A stretch of 64,000 nt of DNA. Origin: Metellina segmentata. Its lineage: Eukaryota > Arthropoda > Arachnida > Araneae > Tetragnathidae. Positions 1 through 13,087 of this stretch are shown here, one piece after another. Numbering within the stretch: the first letter of the stretch is position 1; each line of letters begins with the position of its first letter. The notes under the pieces were generated by a model. That model ran no database searches, was not told where the DNA came from, and worked only from the letters and a program-made list of their open reading frames with translations. The position numbers and the translations under genes are program-made. Location of the stretch: contig OX375881.1 in assembly GCA_947359465.1 (NCBI GenBank), forward strand, positions 73,493,914-73,557,913. Direction: 5' to 3'.

Positions 1-1894
1 AATCAATCGAATATGTATTGATGTATACTGAATGATGATCCAATGGATATACTTTTTATCAATCTTATTTTAAATCGTAGTATGTCTTAGAATACATTTG
101 GAGAAAGTTGTAATATAACAATCATATATCGCCAAAGAAGTTGATCGCCAATGTTACAAACTTGAATACCTCTCAATGAAAAATAGGGTAGGTCCGTTTC
201 TAGGATAAAAGACAGGGACAGACTTTGTGTCTGGAGCTGTTCTGGCGGCAGACAGACAGTATAAGCATACCTTATTAATGTTTCATACTTTACTAAGAAC
301 TAAACACTTTTTGTTTTACTCTCGTGTAATTTTATAGAGGATTGATTTTAATCCTTATAGGAATAAAAATGGTTCCCTAATGACTGAATTGGTATTACTT
401 ATGATCGCAAACAACCTTCAGATGATGAGTCCAAAACTGAAAAATGTTTTCATGCACAACGGACAAAGTACAAAGCGGCCTCTATATTTAGTAGTACGTT
501 CTCTTTATCTTATTCAAGGTATCCTCCACGTGTTACGGATCATACACACACTGTGAGGGGAAGTAAAAGGAAAAAAAGAAAACAAACGATCTTCAACACT
601 GAACGATCTTTCGCTCTAATAAGCATTCTGGCAGCTAAACAGAACTGTTGACTTACTTAGAACACCTAAGTCGGACGGGGTGGGAGATGGGAAGAAACAG
701 AAGTTTATTGTTTGGAGGGTGGTTTGCGGAATGGTAAAACGAAACCTGCTCTCGTCTTGTTTTCCAGGGTCTCATCTAATTATAGAAACGTCCTCAGATA
801 TGAACTGCACGAAAAGCGCAACTGGTAGCTGAGGTAGTTCCTACACTTTTCTCCTGCATATTGCTGCTGACAATAACTGTCAAGTTTTTTGTTTATTATT
901 AATATATGTCTATCAATCAAAAGGTGGTTAGCTACAATCGTTTTTGAAGAAGTATATGGAAATAAAATTAACATTACCATTAACTCTTTATGTAATTATG
1001 CTCCAATTAAACTAAATATAACTCAGTGGGACAGCAATTTTTTGCCAGAACTTTTAAATATTTTGCATCATGTTTATATTACTACCTATCATTTACAATA
1101 TTCCCATAAATGTTCTATATATAAACATGTTCTAAAGTATTTTAATCGTACTAAATTTATGAATTTCTGCTAATGTCACGCGTGTCTATGATTGAGGATA
1201 TTCCTAAAAGGGATTTTACAAGATCAATTAAATATTCTTAAAACTGTAGGGGTTAGGAGAGCATAATGATGAGCCACTTATCAGAACAGTAATTTTTGAA
1301 TTAAAACCACATTCCAAAATTGTAATGTTTTATCCACTATTCAAGAAGTTATGTTATTTTATGCTTTTAGGTATTACGCACTCATTCAAACTATCAAAAA
1401 TGTTTTTGATCGTCTTGGATACTTTGATTTTAGTGTTTTCGACACGGAACATATTTCTGCGGTACATCATTGTTGTCTGGAGCCTTTCAATTAGTTCATA
1501 CAGTTCAGTTATACATTCAGTAAAAATGGATAGCTTTCCTCAAATTTCTATGCTTCCTACCTACAACCTTCAATAATTAACTGAATGATCTATTACAAAA
1601 TAAAAAAGAGTTATACTAATTTATTGTTCTCCTTTTTAAACGTTAATTTATGGGTATTCCTTTGTTATCTCAGGTTAATTTCACTTTACACGTTGAATAA
1701 TAGTATTTTGAATAACTTAGCTATACATAAAGATACTAGAGGTAAAGGAACCACTAATTTATTTGCACGTCCAGGCTCTATATCTATACTAACTTAAAAC
1801 ATAAAAGTGCATTAAACAATTGTTTGTATAATTGTAATGTCTGTTTTAGATATAAAAATATAGTTGTTCGCTAGTGATCATAGCGATTTTCTGC
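1..1894. other. Upstream DNA, nothing identified
   Basis: AT-rich. Reading frames of up to 94 codons occur, but none shows a recognisable domain, splice pattern or codon bias. Confidence 0.6.
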
Positions 1895-2240
1895 AACCCA
1901 GCAGGTCCGTCCGGGTTCGATGGTCGGTTGGGTGGTTTTGTGCTTTTGGCACAAGAGCCATATTTCGCCAAACTACGCCAAACAAGACATACAATTTTAA
2001 GTAATTGTGAAAAGAAAGGATGGAAGTAGGTAAAGGTAACTTAAGGAATCCTGGAGTCGTGAACCTCATGTTCACCATAGGGTCCGGGTTCGAATCCCGT
2101 TTTGAAAGCACAAGGATGTTGATGATTCGCTCCCTGTTAGGTGCATCGACAGTTTACCCACCGTGTTCTCTCTCACAAACAGCCGCCATATCGTCCTTTG
2201 TAATGCCATAGGTCGAAGAGGTCAGTGGTCGAGCATTAGA
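1895..2240 (+). repeat. SINE-like mosaic with tRNA-like B box
   Basis: 2045-2110 contains GTGAACCTCATGTTCAC (a hairpin like an anticodon arm) followed by GGGTCCGGGTTCGAATCCCG, a B-box and T-arm-like stretch. 1925-2000 is a copy of the GGCCATATTTGGCC family. No complete tRNA gene can be drawn (no proper acceptor stem). Confidence 0.5.
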
Positions 2241-4965
2241 AATAAAGTTATTTGTTTTGGTGATAATTTATCGTACATTCTCTTTCGCTACTGAATTTAT
2301 ACTTAGAGAAAAAAAAGTTTCAATAAATAAGCTCTTGAGTGTATACATTAGATAATTTCCATCTTAGTTTATTTCAGTAAAATTTGGGGGAGATTGTGAA
2401 CATTCAGCAACTCTACAAATAACTTAGTCACCGGCAGCAAAATAATCCCCATAAAGCAAGAATACTTTATTTATTTAAAATTGAGAGTTTTTAAATCATA
2501 TCTTCAGCCAATTTTACATGATGAATAGCCTCCTGAAACCAAGAAGTGAAAATTAGAAGAAAAATGCGTCAAAAGAATTAAAAACAGCTTTTGAAACGAT
2601 TAGCCTTGTACCACGGCTGTCAATCCTTCAACATCAGGGCAGTCTGTCACAGATTACAGTTTCATGTTCTTGTTGGAGGTGGAAATACTGATGAGGTTTC
2701 TCTTTATGCTCTTAGTTAACAAGAACTTCAAACGAAGAGCACAAAAAATGAACTTCAATTAAAATACATAATAGAAAGGAAGAATCGAAAAACTATTTTT
2801 AGATCTATCGACGCAGTCTTTTAAAGGGGGCGGTTTCTTTTTAAAGATCACTTCACTTTCTGATCTGAGAATAATATTTTTAACTCCTTTGAGATCTTCG
2901 CCAGACTTCTCTAGTCAAAGGCACCGTTTTAGACAGCTTTAAAAATACACCTTAAAGAGTTTCTTGGCCTAATTGTGATAAGAAGACAGAAATATATGAG
3001 GCTATTTTCTAGTGCAGAAGTTTTGATGGTAGTGACAGTCATGAAAACAACTACGAGTTAGTTATGAGTATTTCTTTTCGTTTTATCCTGGTGATTTTTA
3101 GGATGTCCCATTTTTTCCTCACAGTCCAATGGATATAAATATAGAGAAAAGCGATAAAAGTGGAAATCCTAGAATAGTTTTCTAATAATTATTATAAAAT
3201 ATAGCGATATCTAATTTCCCCATTTCTAAATAGTATGTTACAAAAATCATAATTAACATTTTCCCTAGTGATTTTAATCTACTCTGTTTTCAATTCAAAG
3301 CATAACTTTAGATATAAAATTAGAAACAGATTAATTTTCGAGATTTTAATCCATCAACTTCAGCATATTTTCAATAAATTATTGTTGCGTGAGAATATTT
3401 TTGTTCAACTATTTTTCAAAACAAGTGATTCACATACCTACTAGATATCCGAGAATCAAATTTCAGCATAATCTTACCTAAATTATAAGCACATAGTAGC
3501 GAATGGAGAGATTTATTCATTAAAAATATATCTTATTTAAATTTATTATAATATATAAATCGAAAACAGGAAAGTTTCCCTAAACATTCCAGTGTTGATT
3601 TCCTTAGAATTTCTTTCATCATTTTTAAATCTCACTAATACATTTTCACTTCACAGAATTTAAATCACCGGTTTTCATGTATATGCTTAATTCATAAGTT
3701 TTATAAGTACATATTTTTTTACGAATATTATATGCTTGCATTATTTTTTCACACTTATACTATTCTTATATTTGCACAAATTAAGAATGCTTCCCTGTTG
3801 AAAAAGTTGAAAACTCTTTCGAGAAAGTATCTCTCCTCCATAAAACTACCAGAAATATAAATATATCATTGTAGAATTGAACCTCTTAAAGATTAGCGAT
3901 CATTCAGACGCATATAAATATATATTTTAGAGTTTAGATGTTTTCTTAAACCTAACGACTTACTAATAGTATAGCTTTACATTTTCGCTGAAAATATAAA
4001 ATGTTTGTTAAAAAAAATTAAAAAAAAAATAATCAAAACAATGAGTAATAATGATTAAAAACTTTTAAATCAGAAAACATCGTCAAAGGTCATTCGGTGG
4101 AGCAAGACGGCCGCCATCTCCAGGACTGATGTACCACAAGAAACGCGAGCTTAAATATGTTGTTTTAGAATAGTGTTACCACAAATCACTTTCTTAACTA
4201 AGTCTTTGCAAGCCGTGTGTAAAGGTGAAGAAGCACTAGCGTCATCTTCTATTGTGTTCGACAACGTAAAAATAGATAAGACTTCTCTCACGTTTAACCT
4301 GAGAATAGATCTCGGAGACTGAACCACTTCTGCTAGTATGAAATCAAACTGGTGATAAAATTCCCAACTGTGTTGAGTGATGGCAAAGTTCCTTTAGCTA
4401 GTCCAACATAACCTAACTTCATGTGCAGTGTATCTGATACATTCCCTGCCTGTTTGTGCTTTGAATGGAATTTTAACAGATTGGAAATTGATTTTGTTAC
4501 ATGGGAAAAAACAACTATCTCTCTAAAATCAAAACGTTTTAAGATTTTTACAATGGTATACATTAAGTGGAAATAAAGGAAAGAACAAGATTGGAAACAA
4601 TTTTTGGTTTTGCTTGTTTGTGTTAAACAATACAAGTGGCTCAGTCACTTAGTTTTGTTTTGTGAATTAACAATTTTGTTATTTTTTTATCTAGTCCCGC
4701 CTCTAGAATCTAGTTGATCATTGATCATGAGATGTCTTTCGCTGTGAATGTAACGTTTGGCAGAAAAAAAATCATTAATTAAATACAAATTTGAAACTAA
4801 TCAATGCATTTGTTTTAATTTAAATCCCGCAAAAAATTTATTTTATTCCGCAGAAAATTTATTCGATGGCAGAATGACGCAAGTTAAATATTTTCATTGT
4901 CATAGGAGAGATACAAATACCATCTTTTCACGCAACGTAAGATAAATTTATATAGAGACGTACCC
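2241..4965. other. Intergenic, nothing identified
   Basis: AT-rich with a small, less AT-rich patch at 4080-4320 (contains CAAGACGGCCGCCATCTCCA) that I cannot assign. No open frame over about 100 codons. Confidence 0.6.
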
Positions 4966-5275
4966 CGTGTCGGAGTAGCCCATTTGGTAGTAGCTGTTTA
5001 GCAATTGGAGGGTTGCGACTTTGAAACTCAGTCTAACCAAAGGCCCTCCAATACGTTGAGGCTGATGTACGTTAAATCTCTTGTGACCTGAAATGCCATC
5101 ACGTTGGTGTGGTGTGGAAATTCGGAGAGTGGGGTCCCACCTCAGGTGTTAACCTCGTCATCTGGCCTTGGTGTGAATTACGAGGTGTTGCCCTTGCCCT
5201 TCGGGATTGATTCTGGACCATTGTCACGTTGTGTTGCTCGAGTGCAACGTAAATTCAACTACCTACCTAGACGAA
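4966..5275 (+). mobile_element. tRNA-derived SINE, full length (head type 1)
   Basis: It has a tRNA-like head with GGTAGTAGCTGTTTAGCAAT, then the body shared by all copies: CACGTTGGTGTGGTGTGGAA, GAGAGTGGGGTCCCACCTCA, CTCGTCATCTGGCC, TACGAGGTGTTG, and a 3' tail with CTACCTACC. No protein is encoded. Confidence 0.8.
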
Positions 5276-5946
5276 CCATTTATAGCAATAAATAATCGAA
5301 ATAATAAACACAATAGCAAACCAAATCTGGCTGAGTAATAATATTTAAAGTACAGAGTATCGTTGGCTACATATTTAAATGTTCTGAATTCTTGTTTTTA
5401 TTTACGACAAATATTCCAACAGAGACAAAAGTAAGTTTATTTTATCAACTGCTAAGACTTCTTAATATACACAGCCAACTCCTAAATTAATTTTGCCGTC
5501 GTCAGCTCGAGGTAGCGATCCCTCACTGTTTCAAACACAATAACTGTGTTAACGAGCCTAAATGTCGGCTGCCAGAGTCTCACTAAGAATAGGTCGCAGG
5601 GGGTGATAGAAACTAGATGCCCCCGATAACATTCTCTTTTATGACAATGTAAAACGGTGGCCTTAAAATGAAGATAAATGTATACGTTTCGTATTATGGT
5701 ATGCAATGTTCTTTGGATGTTTCCTTTACGTAGTTATTAATTAAGGACTTGATCACGACCCCAAATCTGCACTCCAAGCCTTAGCATATTAGGTGAGGGC
5801 TCTGGTAAAAGTTGTGATGGAGGGCGCCTTGTGAAATACTAATAAAGGCCCAAGTGACAGCTGTTTTTCTATTGCAAAAAGAGAAATTTAAAGTAAAAAA
5901 TGTTCTCTATTCTATATTGAACATTTATTGCACATCTTTATTATTA

Positions 5947-6508
5947 TCTATACTATTATAAAAGGAAGTGTTTGTTTGTTTGTATGTTTATGTGTACGCT
6001 CCTTACGTATCTATGACACTTACAAAAATGGAATTTGGCACGCAGGTAGTCCGAAATTTGTGCAAATTTTGTACGAAGCCCGAATTTTAAAATTCAATCT
6101 AGAACATTTTAAAATTAATTTAATGGAATTTAATTATTATTGTTTTTTTTTAGAATGGCATCACTATAAGAAAAAAAAGATTCTAAATTTATTTTTTTCG
6201 TTTCATTTTAAGAGGAACGATTTTTCAGCAGACGAAAAAAACAAAGTTTTAACTAGAGTTATGTAGTTATTTTTTTATATCTCCTAGATCGTCAAAGATA
6301 GAATAACAATTCCAACTGATTTGAAATCTACGGAAATTTTCACATTTGATCGATACCTAAAAATATGATTTTCTTTAAATAAATAACTTTTAAATCGTAA
6401 CTTTTATATTTGTCACTGGAATCACCGGGGGTTAGCGAGCAGTTGTCACACATGACCCCACGAAAAGATCTGTCACGGGCGAAGCCGTGCTGGCCACCCA
6501 GTGGCTTG
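5947..6508 (+). mobile_element. Helitron-like non-autonomous element, 562 bp
   Basis: It begins TCTATACTATTATAAAAG followed by GTTTGTTTGTTTGTATG, a 5' end widespread among animal and plant Helitrons. It ends with a hairpin (GCCACCCAGTGGC) and CTTG, a variant of the usual CTRR. The flanks are A at 5946 and T at 6509, the usual A|T target, with no duplication. It has no Rep/helicase coding. Its central part (6153-6395) is shared with the copy at 16535. Confidence 0.82.
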
Positions 6509-6509
6509 T

Positions 6510-7567
6510 AAGTAGTATTAAGGTGTAACTTTTTAAATTGAGAAACAAGATTACACATCACACTGAAACTTCTCGCAGTTTCTGGGTCCCGTATGTTTCT
6601 AAGGTCATTGTATCGTGGTACCTAAGGGATCTTTTCCTGTACGAGCTCTGATCCACATTAAAATACCAAGTTATTAGTAGACAAAATATGCTTTAGAAAT
6701 TTGAAGGTGTAGTAGCATTTGATACCATTAAAATATCAGTCGGTTGCAAATGTGCGTAAGGGTTTGGTAAATATTCACTTTTAATACAAAATATTGACTG
6801 AGTTCACGAAAGTAAAAAGTGAAAAGAAACTATTGTAATCATTGGAGTCTCCTCCATACTTGCTTATCTTGTTAATCTCATAAGATTGCGAAGAAATCTT
6901 TATTTGTTGTATGTGCTAATCATGTTTGCATCAAAACCATCGACGTTCGAATGAATTAGACGGAGCTTGCGCAGTTTGCAGACAGTTTCATTTTTATTTC
7001 TCCAGATTGCTCGGTTTGAAGATCTACAGGCGAGTGTCAAGTTGTATTGTAAGAAAGTGCGAACCCTTATGTAGGTCTGATTATTTACTGGTAAATGTGA
7101 GTATAGATTCGGATTAAAACACTAGCTTTACCTTCAATAATTGTTGACCCAAGTTAATTTCCAAGCCCACGTGACAAATCCTTCTGAAATAACAAGACAG
7201 AGACTTAGTCCATGTGCTACATGTATATATCAATAAAAGATCTATGATAAAAACATTTGATAGGTTTTTTTTTGTAGAATGATAAGTATTGATTTGACGT
7301 ATCTGTTAGACATTTAGAACTTCCAGAAACTCTTGAAGACTTTTGAGCTTAAGCTGGAAAATCAGGTTATATCCTTATTCGTTTGCAGAAGAAACGTATG
7401 TATATAAAAAAAAACCTATTTCTCAACATTTTACTAATAATTTTCTAATAATTTTAAATTTTGTTATCAGTGAAATAAAATGTTTTAAGCATCAGTATAA
7501 TGTAATTACCTCGGAAGTGCATTTTCATTATGACAGCAATTTGTATAATTTTAGAAAAACAAATTTT
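6510..7567. other. Intergenic, nothing identified
   Basis: Only short frames (up to about 76 codons), no repeats recognised. Confidence 0.6.
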
Positions 7568-7945
7568 GAATGAACAGTAAGCTCCACAAAACACATAAAT
7601 AATGTTTCGATATTAACATTAATATCGCGCTAGTTTCACATACGCTTTTGCTTTTAAATTAAGTTCTTTCTGTTCTTTCTTTTCATCCTTCACATCTTAA
7701 AGGATCCATTTCCTAATTGATAGCGTTGTTATTTGTTATGAATATAATACTTGACAGCGTTATCAAAAGATTATTTGTTAAATACGAACCCCATTCATTG
7801 AATTTTTTAAACTTAAATCCAGAAATAAAGTTAACTCTCCGTCGTAGGATTTGATTCAAAAGAGGAATAACGTGATGCTTGCAACGCCTTCTGAACTAGT
7901 CGTTGACAGACAGCAAATACAAAGCAGTTTTTTTTTCACCACGTA
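7568..7945 (+). repeat. Dispersed repeat, copy A
   Basis: It is similar over about 360 bp to 20784-21140: AGTTCCACAAA-type start, ATGTTTCGATA, TTCTGTTCT with TTTTCA and TTCACATCT, CTTGACAGCG, and near the end TTGACA with AAATACAAAG. No coding seen. Confidence 0.65.
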
Positions 7946-8277
7946 AAGGAAATATACATAGATTTTGATACTGTTCGGGTAATTTTAATGTTACTTTATG
8001 TTAAAAATTAAGCATTCTTATTATATTCAGTTTCGCAATAATTTTGTGGATTTTAGACAAATCAAGTTGTTTTAGTTGCTGTTATATCATCCAACAGAAA
8101 ATTAAAACTAAAAGAGCTATACATTCAATAATAATAGAAAATAAATTATTTTAGAAAACTGGAAAAACATACATAACTTTTAAATATAACTATCAGTACA
8201 TCAAATTTAGAGATTTATTAACAAGCGACTATTTCTTTAAACCAATAAGTTTAATATTAAAAGGAAGAAAAGTTTTG

Positions 8278-9300
8278 TTGGTACAAAACTATGATAATGT
8301 TCAAATCAGAAGCTATTCATTTGGAATAATTTTTGTTTATAAAAACTCATAAAATCCATACAAATCAAAATTACTATTTGAGAATTTCTATGGTGGAGTA
8401 CAGTAACAAATAAATGTACTAAGCAAATCTAAGTAATATTTTAAAAAGGTAATGATGGTAAATTTAAAGAAAAGTTTTCAAAGCATAAACATTTAAATTT
8501 TACTAAACGCATGAAAATGAATAATATAATTTTTTTTAAATTCCGCCTCAGAAAATCATTTGAAAAATGTTATTTTAATTTTATTTAGATAATGCTTTTT
8601 AAGTTTAAATGAAAATTAAACAAGGTATATGAATGAAAAACTGAACGATGCTTTCAGATACCATGCCAAAGTCAAAATTTTAAAAAATAATGTTTCGAGA
8701 AAAAGTGCTCAAAGTTTTGGCGTTTTAGGAAAAATTTTTGTAACGTGTAAGTGTCAATTTAGTTAATAGTTTAAAAGTCAAAGTTCATGTCTGTGGTTTA
8801 ATACAAAACATCAGTAAAAGTTTTAGGTGCAAACGGTAAAAAAAGGCAGATTTGAGTCTTTAGCTTTGTGCCTTCGACGATAGAGCTTATGATTCTTTGA
8901 ACTGAAGGTCATTAAAATTTCTTAATGCTTTACAGTGCTTCTAAGTTGTAGAATTTTTTAAAAATGCTTCAATAGCTATAACACAAAATTAGTGTCCTTT
9001 TATAATCCAGGGAAAAAGTAGAAGTTTCCCATGTTGGTATTTACTGCTTATTGCAATTATATTGGAACATTGAGGTGCAAAACTATGATAATATACAAGT
9101 CAGACACTATTCATATCGTCATAATTTTTGTTTATTAAAAGGTCAAAAATCCATATAAATGAAAAATTACTATCGACAACATAAATGAGAAATAAAACGA
9201 TGCTCTCAAAAGCCATGGCAATGAACAAGAATGGAAAAATATCGTTTTGAGAAAAACGTAACAATAGTTTTGCTACGTAAAAGCTATTAATTTGCAAGCC
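8278..9300 (+). repeat. Diverged direct duplication (two arms)
   Basis: 8278-8395 and 9072-9190 share GTACAAAACTATGATAAT/GTGCAAAACTATGATAAT, CTATTCAT, AATTTTTGTTTAT, AAATCCATA and AAATTACTAT. 8635-8720 and 9195-9265 share ACGATGCT, CCATG and GAGAAAAA. Non-coding. Confidence 0.6.
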
Positions 9301-9639
9301 ACTAGTTCCTCACTGGAATGAAAACGTTACCAATAAAACGTAAATGTCTGAAAATGTATCTAAGTATTTTCAGATCAACAGCTGAAATAATATATTTTCA
9401 AGGGATCAAATCCCCTTAGGCAAGACAATATGCACAGCTTGTTTGGATGCATTTGGTTCAATATTTCTTTCTACTCTGAGGTCTAAAGACCTTTTGTTAA
9501 ATAAAACCACCTTTCATTTCAAAAGTGAATCTGAATTGATCCAAAAGAAACAAATGAAAAAATAGGAAAATGTGATACATTAAAGAGTCCGTTTCTATCA
9601 AAATTGAAGTTAAATCTTCAAGAGATCTATTGATAGAAA

Positions 9640-9885
9640 TACCCTCCAGGTGTTACCGCTCTCTTACTTGTCTTTTAGCACTTTGGACAGTTTGGAGTGA
9701 TACCTCCTCAGCAGGGTTTTACAAGAAAAGTTCCTAGTTTCATCCCGATTCTTCACTGCTGAGGTCGTCATCTGACCGTGGTTCAAATTTATGTGGTGTT
9801 GTCCTCGGATCTTTCCCTTAGGGGATTGATCCCGGACCGTCGACAGTAGCCCGTTGTGTTGCTCTAGTTCGACACACGTTAATTT
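9640..9885 (+). mobile_element. SINE body copy, interrupted
   Basis: 9676-9715 follows the GGAAGTTTGGAGAGTGGGG part loosely. 9757-9882 follows GTCGTCATCTGACCGTGGTT to GTGTTGCTCTAGTTCGACAC closely. About 40 unrelated bases lie between. Confidence 0.7.
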
Positions 9886-10827
9886 TAAAAAAATACAAAA
9901 AAAAAATACTTCACTGCTGAGACATTAGCAATCAAACATTAATCAATACATTTGCTCCAAAGAAACAGTATGTAATACTAACAGACAACAAAATAGTGTT
10001 GAAAACTCTAGAAAATGATATTAATAATCGTAAGTCCCACCTCAATTACACTTGATTTACAAAAGTGTTTACTTCAAGGACTTGGGAAAGCAGATAAAAT
10101 TTACTTAATTTGAATTTCGGGTCATAGAGATATTTCCCACAGTGAAAACGTAGATCAACTCATAAAAGTAGTGAACGATAATTTACAGATCCTCGATTTA
10201 CTAGCAGTAGCAGGCATATTTTAAAAGATCAAAACAAGTTATCAGGAATATAAAATGGAATGGAGAAACTCAAAATATATATTTATTTTAAACATTTGGA
10301 TTTTCTTGATAAGGAGACATAAAACTACCACGTCAAAAAGAAAAGAAGATATTCTAACCCGTTTAAGAAACAATACGATGATAAGTAACAGCCATCTTTT
10401 TTTATATCACTTTCAAGAAACTGAACTGCAATTGCGGGAGAGTGAAGTCTATTAAACATTATAGTTGTGACTATCCACTGTACAGAGACCCCTGAAAAGA
10501 GAACTAACATGGGTTAAAAGCGCACTTCCTCTCACCATTGAAGTCTTTTTAGAATTCTAAAGAAATACCATTCCTAAAATGAGAGCACTCGAAAAGTATG
10601 ATCAGCATAAAAAGAGAGATTTTAACTCTTCTCTTAAAGCTAAATCATGCACTATGTATTATCTATCTCAGTAAAAAAAACTATACCATGAATCGTTCAA
10701 TAGGGTCTAATGCGAGTATAATCTACATCAAAAGAGCCTCCTTCCATTTCCATTTCGTCGTTAAAATCGAATATAAACAGCAATTGCAAACAAGAGAAAA
10801 ACTACGCCAAACCAAATATACTCAATA
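9886..10827. other. Intergenic, nothing identified
   Basis: AT-rich. Short open frames only. Confidence 0.6.
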
Positions 10828-10829
10828 TA

Positions 10830-11532
10830 CAGGGCGTCCATAAAAGAATGTTCCAGTTTCAATGGTATATTATAACAGTTTAATTTAGACTATTTACAGC
10901 AAATCATGTATCAAATTGAAGGTAAATTCACCTAGTTTTTCTTACAAATGTTCAATATGTGCATCTTAAGTTATACGACGCGCATCCAACTTAAAGTCCA
11001 ATTCTTCCCACACTTTGGTTAACAAGTCCGGAGCAATATCATCTTCAATTCTGTGTCTCAACTCTGGCAAATCATTAAGTAACGGCGGAACGTAGACACG
11101 TAGATCATTTATAAATCCCCAAAGGAAAAAAATCGCATGGCGTATGTCAGGTGAACTTGGAGGCCAGCGAAAAAGAGCTCGACCATTACGACCAATCCAA
11201 CGGTCAGGGACTTCGACTTTCAACCACTCTCGTACAAAGAGATTCCAATGGGGAGGGGCTCTATCTTGTTGCCAAATAAAGTTTACATATTCACCCTCTA
11301 TTAATTGGGGAAAGAGCCTTTCTTTCATCATATCCAAGTAAGATTTTTACGGTAAGAATTGGACTTTAGGTTGGATGTCTGTGACGTATAACTAAAGGTG
11401 CACATATTGAACAATTATAAGAAAAACTAGGTGAGTTTACCCTCAATTTGATACATGATTTGTTGTAAATGGTCTAAATTAAAATGTTAATACATACCAT
11501 TGAAACTAGGACATTCTTTTATGGACACCCTG
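10830..11532 (-). mobile_element. Tc1/mariner-superfamily element, 703 bp, long TIRs, internally deleted
   Basis: The ends read CAGGGCGTCCATAAAAGAAT and, inverted, CAGGGTGTCCATAAAAGAAT. Each is flanked by TA (10828-10829 and 11533-11534), the standard target duplication of this superfamily. The inverted repeats remain alignable for about 150 bp (10830 to about 10980, against about 11385 to 11532). Between them lies only the C-terminal half of a DDE transposase on the minus strand. The copy is a deletion derivative. Confidence 0.9.
10966..11337 (-). pseudogene. Tc1/mariner-type transposase, C-terminal fragment
   Basis: 123 open residues. WQQDRAPPHW carries the second catalytic Asp, usually seen as QQDGAPPH. 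RWPPSSPDI and FFLWGFINDLRVYVPP follow in the order typical of DDE_3 transposases of arthropod long-TIR elements, and the tail ends LDARRIT. The N-terminal DNA-binding part and the first catalytic Asp are missing. The usual IDLTPCDFFLWG stretch is altered (IRHAIFFLWG). Not functional on its own. Confidence 0.85.
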
Positions 11533-11535
11533 TAT

Positions 11536-11860
11536 ATCTCCTTGGTGAGGGCCGCCGTACACAGTTGGAAGAGTAGCAGATTAGCAATGGTAAAATCAAA
11601 GACCGTTGTGTACATGAAGGCTGGCGCATGTTTAATCTGTCGTGGCCTCAAATGTCTTCATGTTGGTATGGTGTGGAAGTTTGGAGAGTGGGGTGCCAGT
11701 TCAGGCACCCACTCGAACCTCGTTGTTGATCTCGCTATCGGACCGTGGCTTAAAATTACGAGGTGTTGTCCTGGGATCTTCAGCTTCGGGATGGATCCCA
11801 AGCCGTCGTCAATAGCCCTTTGAGGTGCTCCAGTAAGACATTAATTGAACTACCCCTTGG
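11536..11860 (+). mobile_element. tRNA-derived SINE (head type 1)
   Basis: The head contains GTTGGAAGAGTAGCAGATTA and the body GTGTGGAAGTTTGGAGAGTG, CTATCGGACCGTGG and TACGAGGTGTTGTCCTGGGA. It begins only a few bases after the Tc1 element ending at 11532. Confidence 0.8.
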
Positions 11861-12727
11861 TAAGTGATGAAATACTTATTTCTTGCTTTTGACGGATTTC
11901 ATTCCATTGTATGAGTACGCAAACATATTTATTTTCAAATAAATATAATATACTTATTTACATGCGTATTTTATTTACATGAATCAATTTCATTTTCATG
12001 ACTGTAGCAGCATTTTCCCCTTGGGCTATTGATTTGAAAATCGACATCAATTTCTGTTGTATGAGATCAATAATACACCCTACTCGTCTTTGATACAAAA
12101 TTTTAAATGTCACATTCCCGTACATCATTGTAACTTTTCTAACAGTGGAACCGTGTCATTTATTACTTCTGATTGTTTTTCGAAATGTATTAAGCATTAA
12201 AACAGAATAAAGTGTATTAAATAGGTGAGTTTTTCTCAACGAAATACTAATACAATATAACTGCGGTGGAAATGTGCAAGGGAGCAAATACGTTCAAACG
12301 CTAATATTTATCCATCCCATTTTTTCAACACACATAATGTATCTTGTTTAGTCTCGATATGACCTGTTTTGTTGAACATTAAATAATAATCATATTATTA
12401 TGTTGTGTACATGTCTTCCTGTGTCACTACTCGAACTGGAATAAGTTCATCGCTCATTTTTACTATGCTTTTTCACATAATTTTAAATAATAATAATCGC
12501 GAAATAATTTTCAAATAGAGAAAACCTTTTTGCCGTGATTGCTATAGTATGATGAACTAGGCTCAATTAATAGAAGGTTAGAAATCCCATGCTAAACACC
12601 AAAGCAAATAATGGAATTTCTTGAAATTTGTTAAAAACATGAATTCCGTTTTTAAAATCCAATAGTTTAAAACAATTGGAACTATAAATATTTGTGTCCA
12701 AAAAACTTTAGTTATCACTACAATAAT

Positions 12728-12775
12728 GACTTGGCCAAATAAGGCCCTTCCGCCATGAAATCGAACCAATCAATA
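12728..12775 (-). repeat. Short copy of the GGCCATATTTGGCC repeat family
   Basis: GACTTGGCCAAATAAGGCCC then TTCCGCCATGAAATCGAACC. It matches the same core as the copies at 38736 and 49486. Confidence 0.55.
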
Positions 12776-13071
12776 TATAAACATGTCAAATATAAGGTAT
12801 TTATCTGAAATATAAAAAAAGGTCCTTTTTAAGTAGAGATGGGAAAAATATTTTTATGATTTCTAAAGAATTTTTTTTATTTGCTTTTACCCCACATTAA
12901 AAAATTATTAAATAACCCCATCTGTTTTTTTTTGTTTGAAAGAATAATGGGAAAACTTTTTTTGATCAAGAGGATCAAAACTGGTTAAGTTGTCATGCAG
13001 TGTCGTAAGTTACAGAACTGATAAATGCGTCTTAGAGCGTTAAAGTGAATTTTGTATTGAATTTATGTAAT

Positions 13072-13087
13072 TCTCTCTCTCTCTCTG
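13072..13087 (+). repeat. (TC)n microsatellite
   Basis: A run of eight TC units upstream of the 192-bp array. Confidence 0.9.

Noticed and set aside
11500..11823. 107-codon frame on the + strand
   Set aside because: It covers the end of the Tc1 element and the adjoining SINE; no protein.
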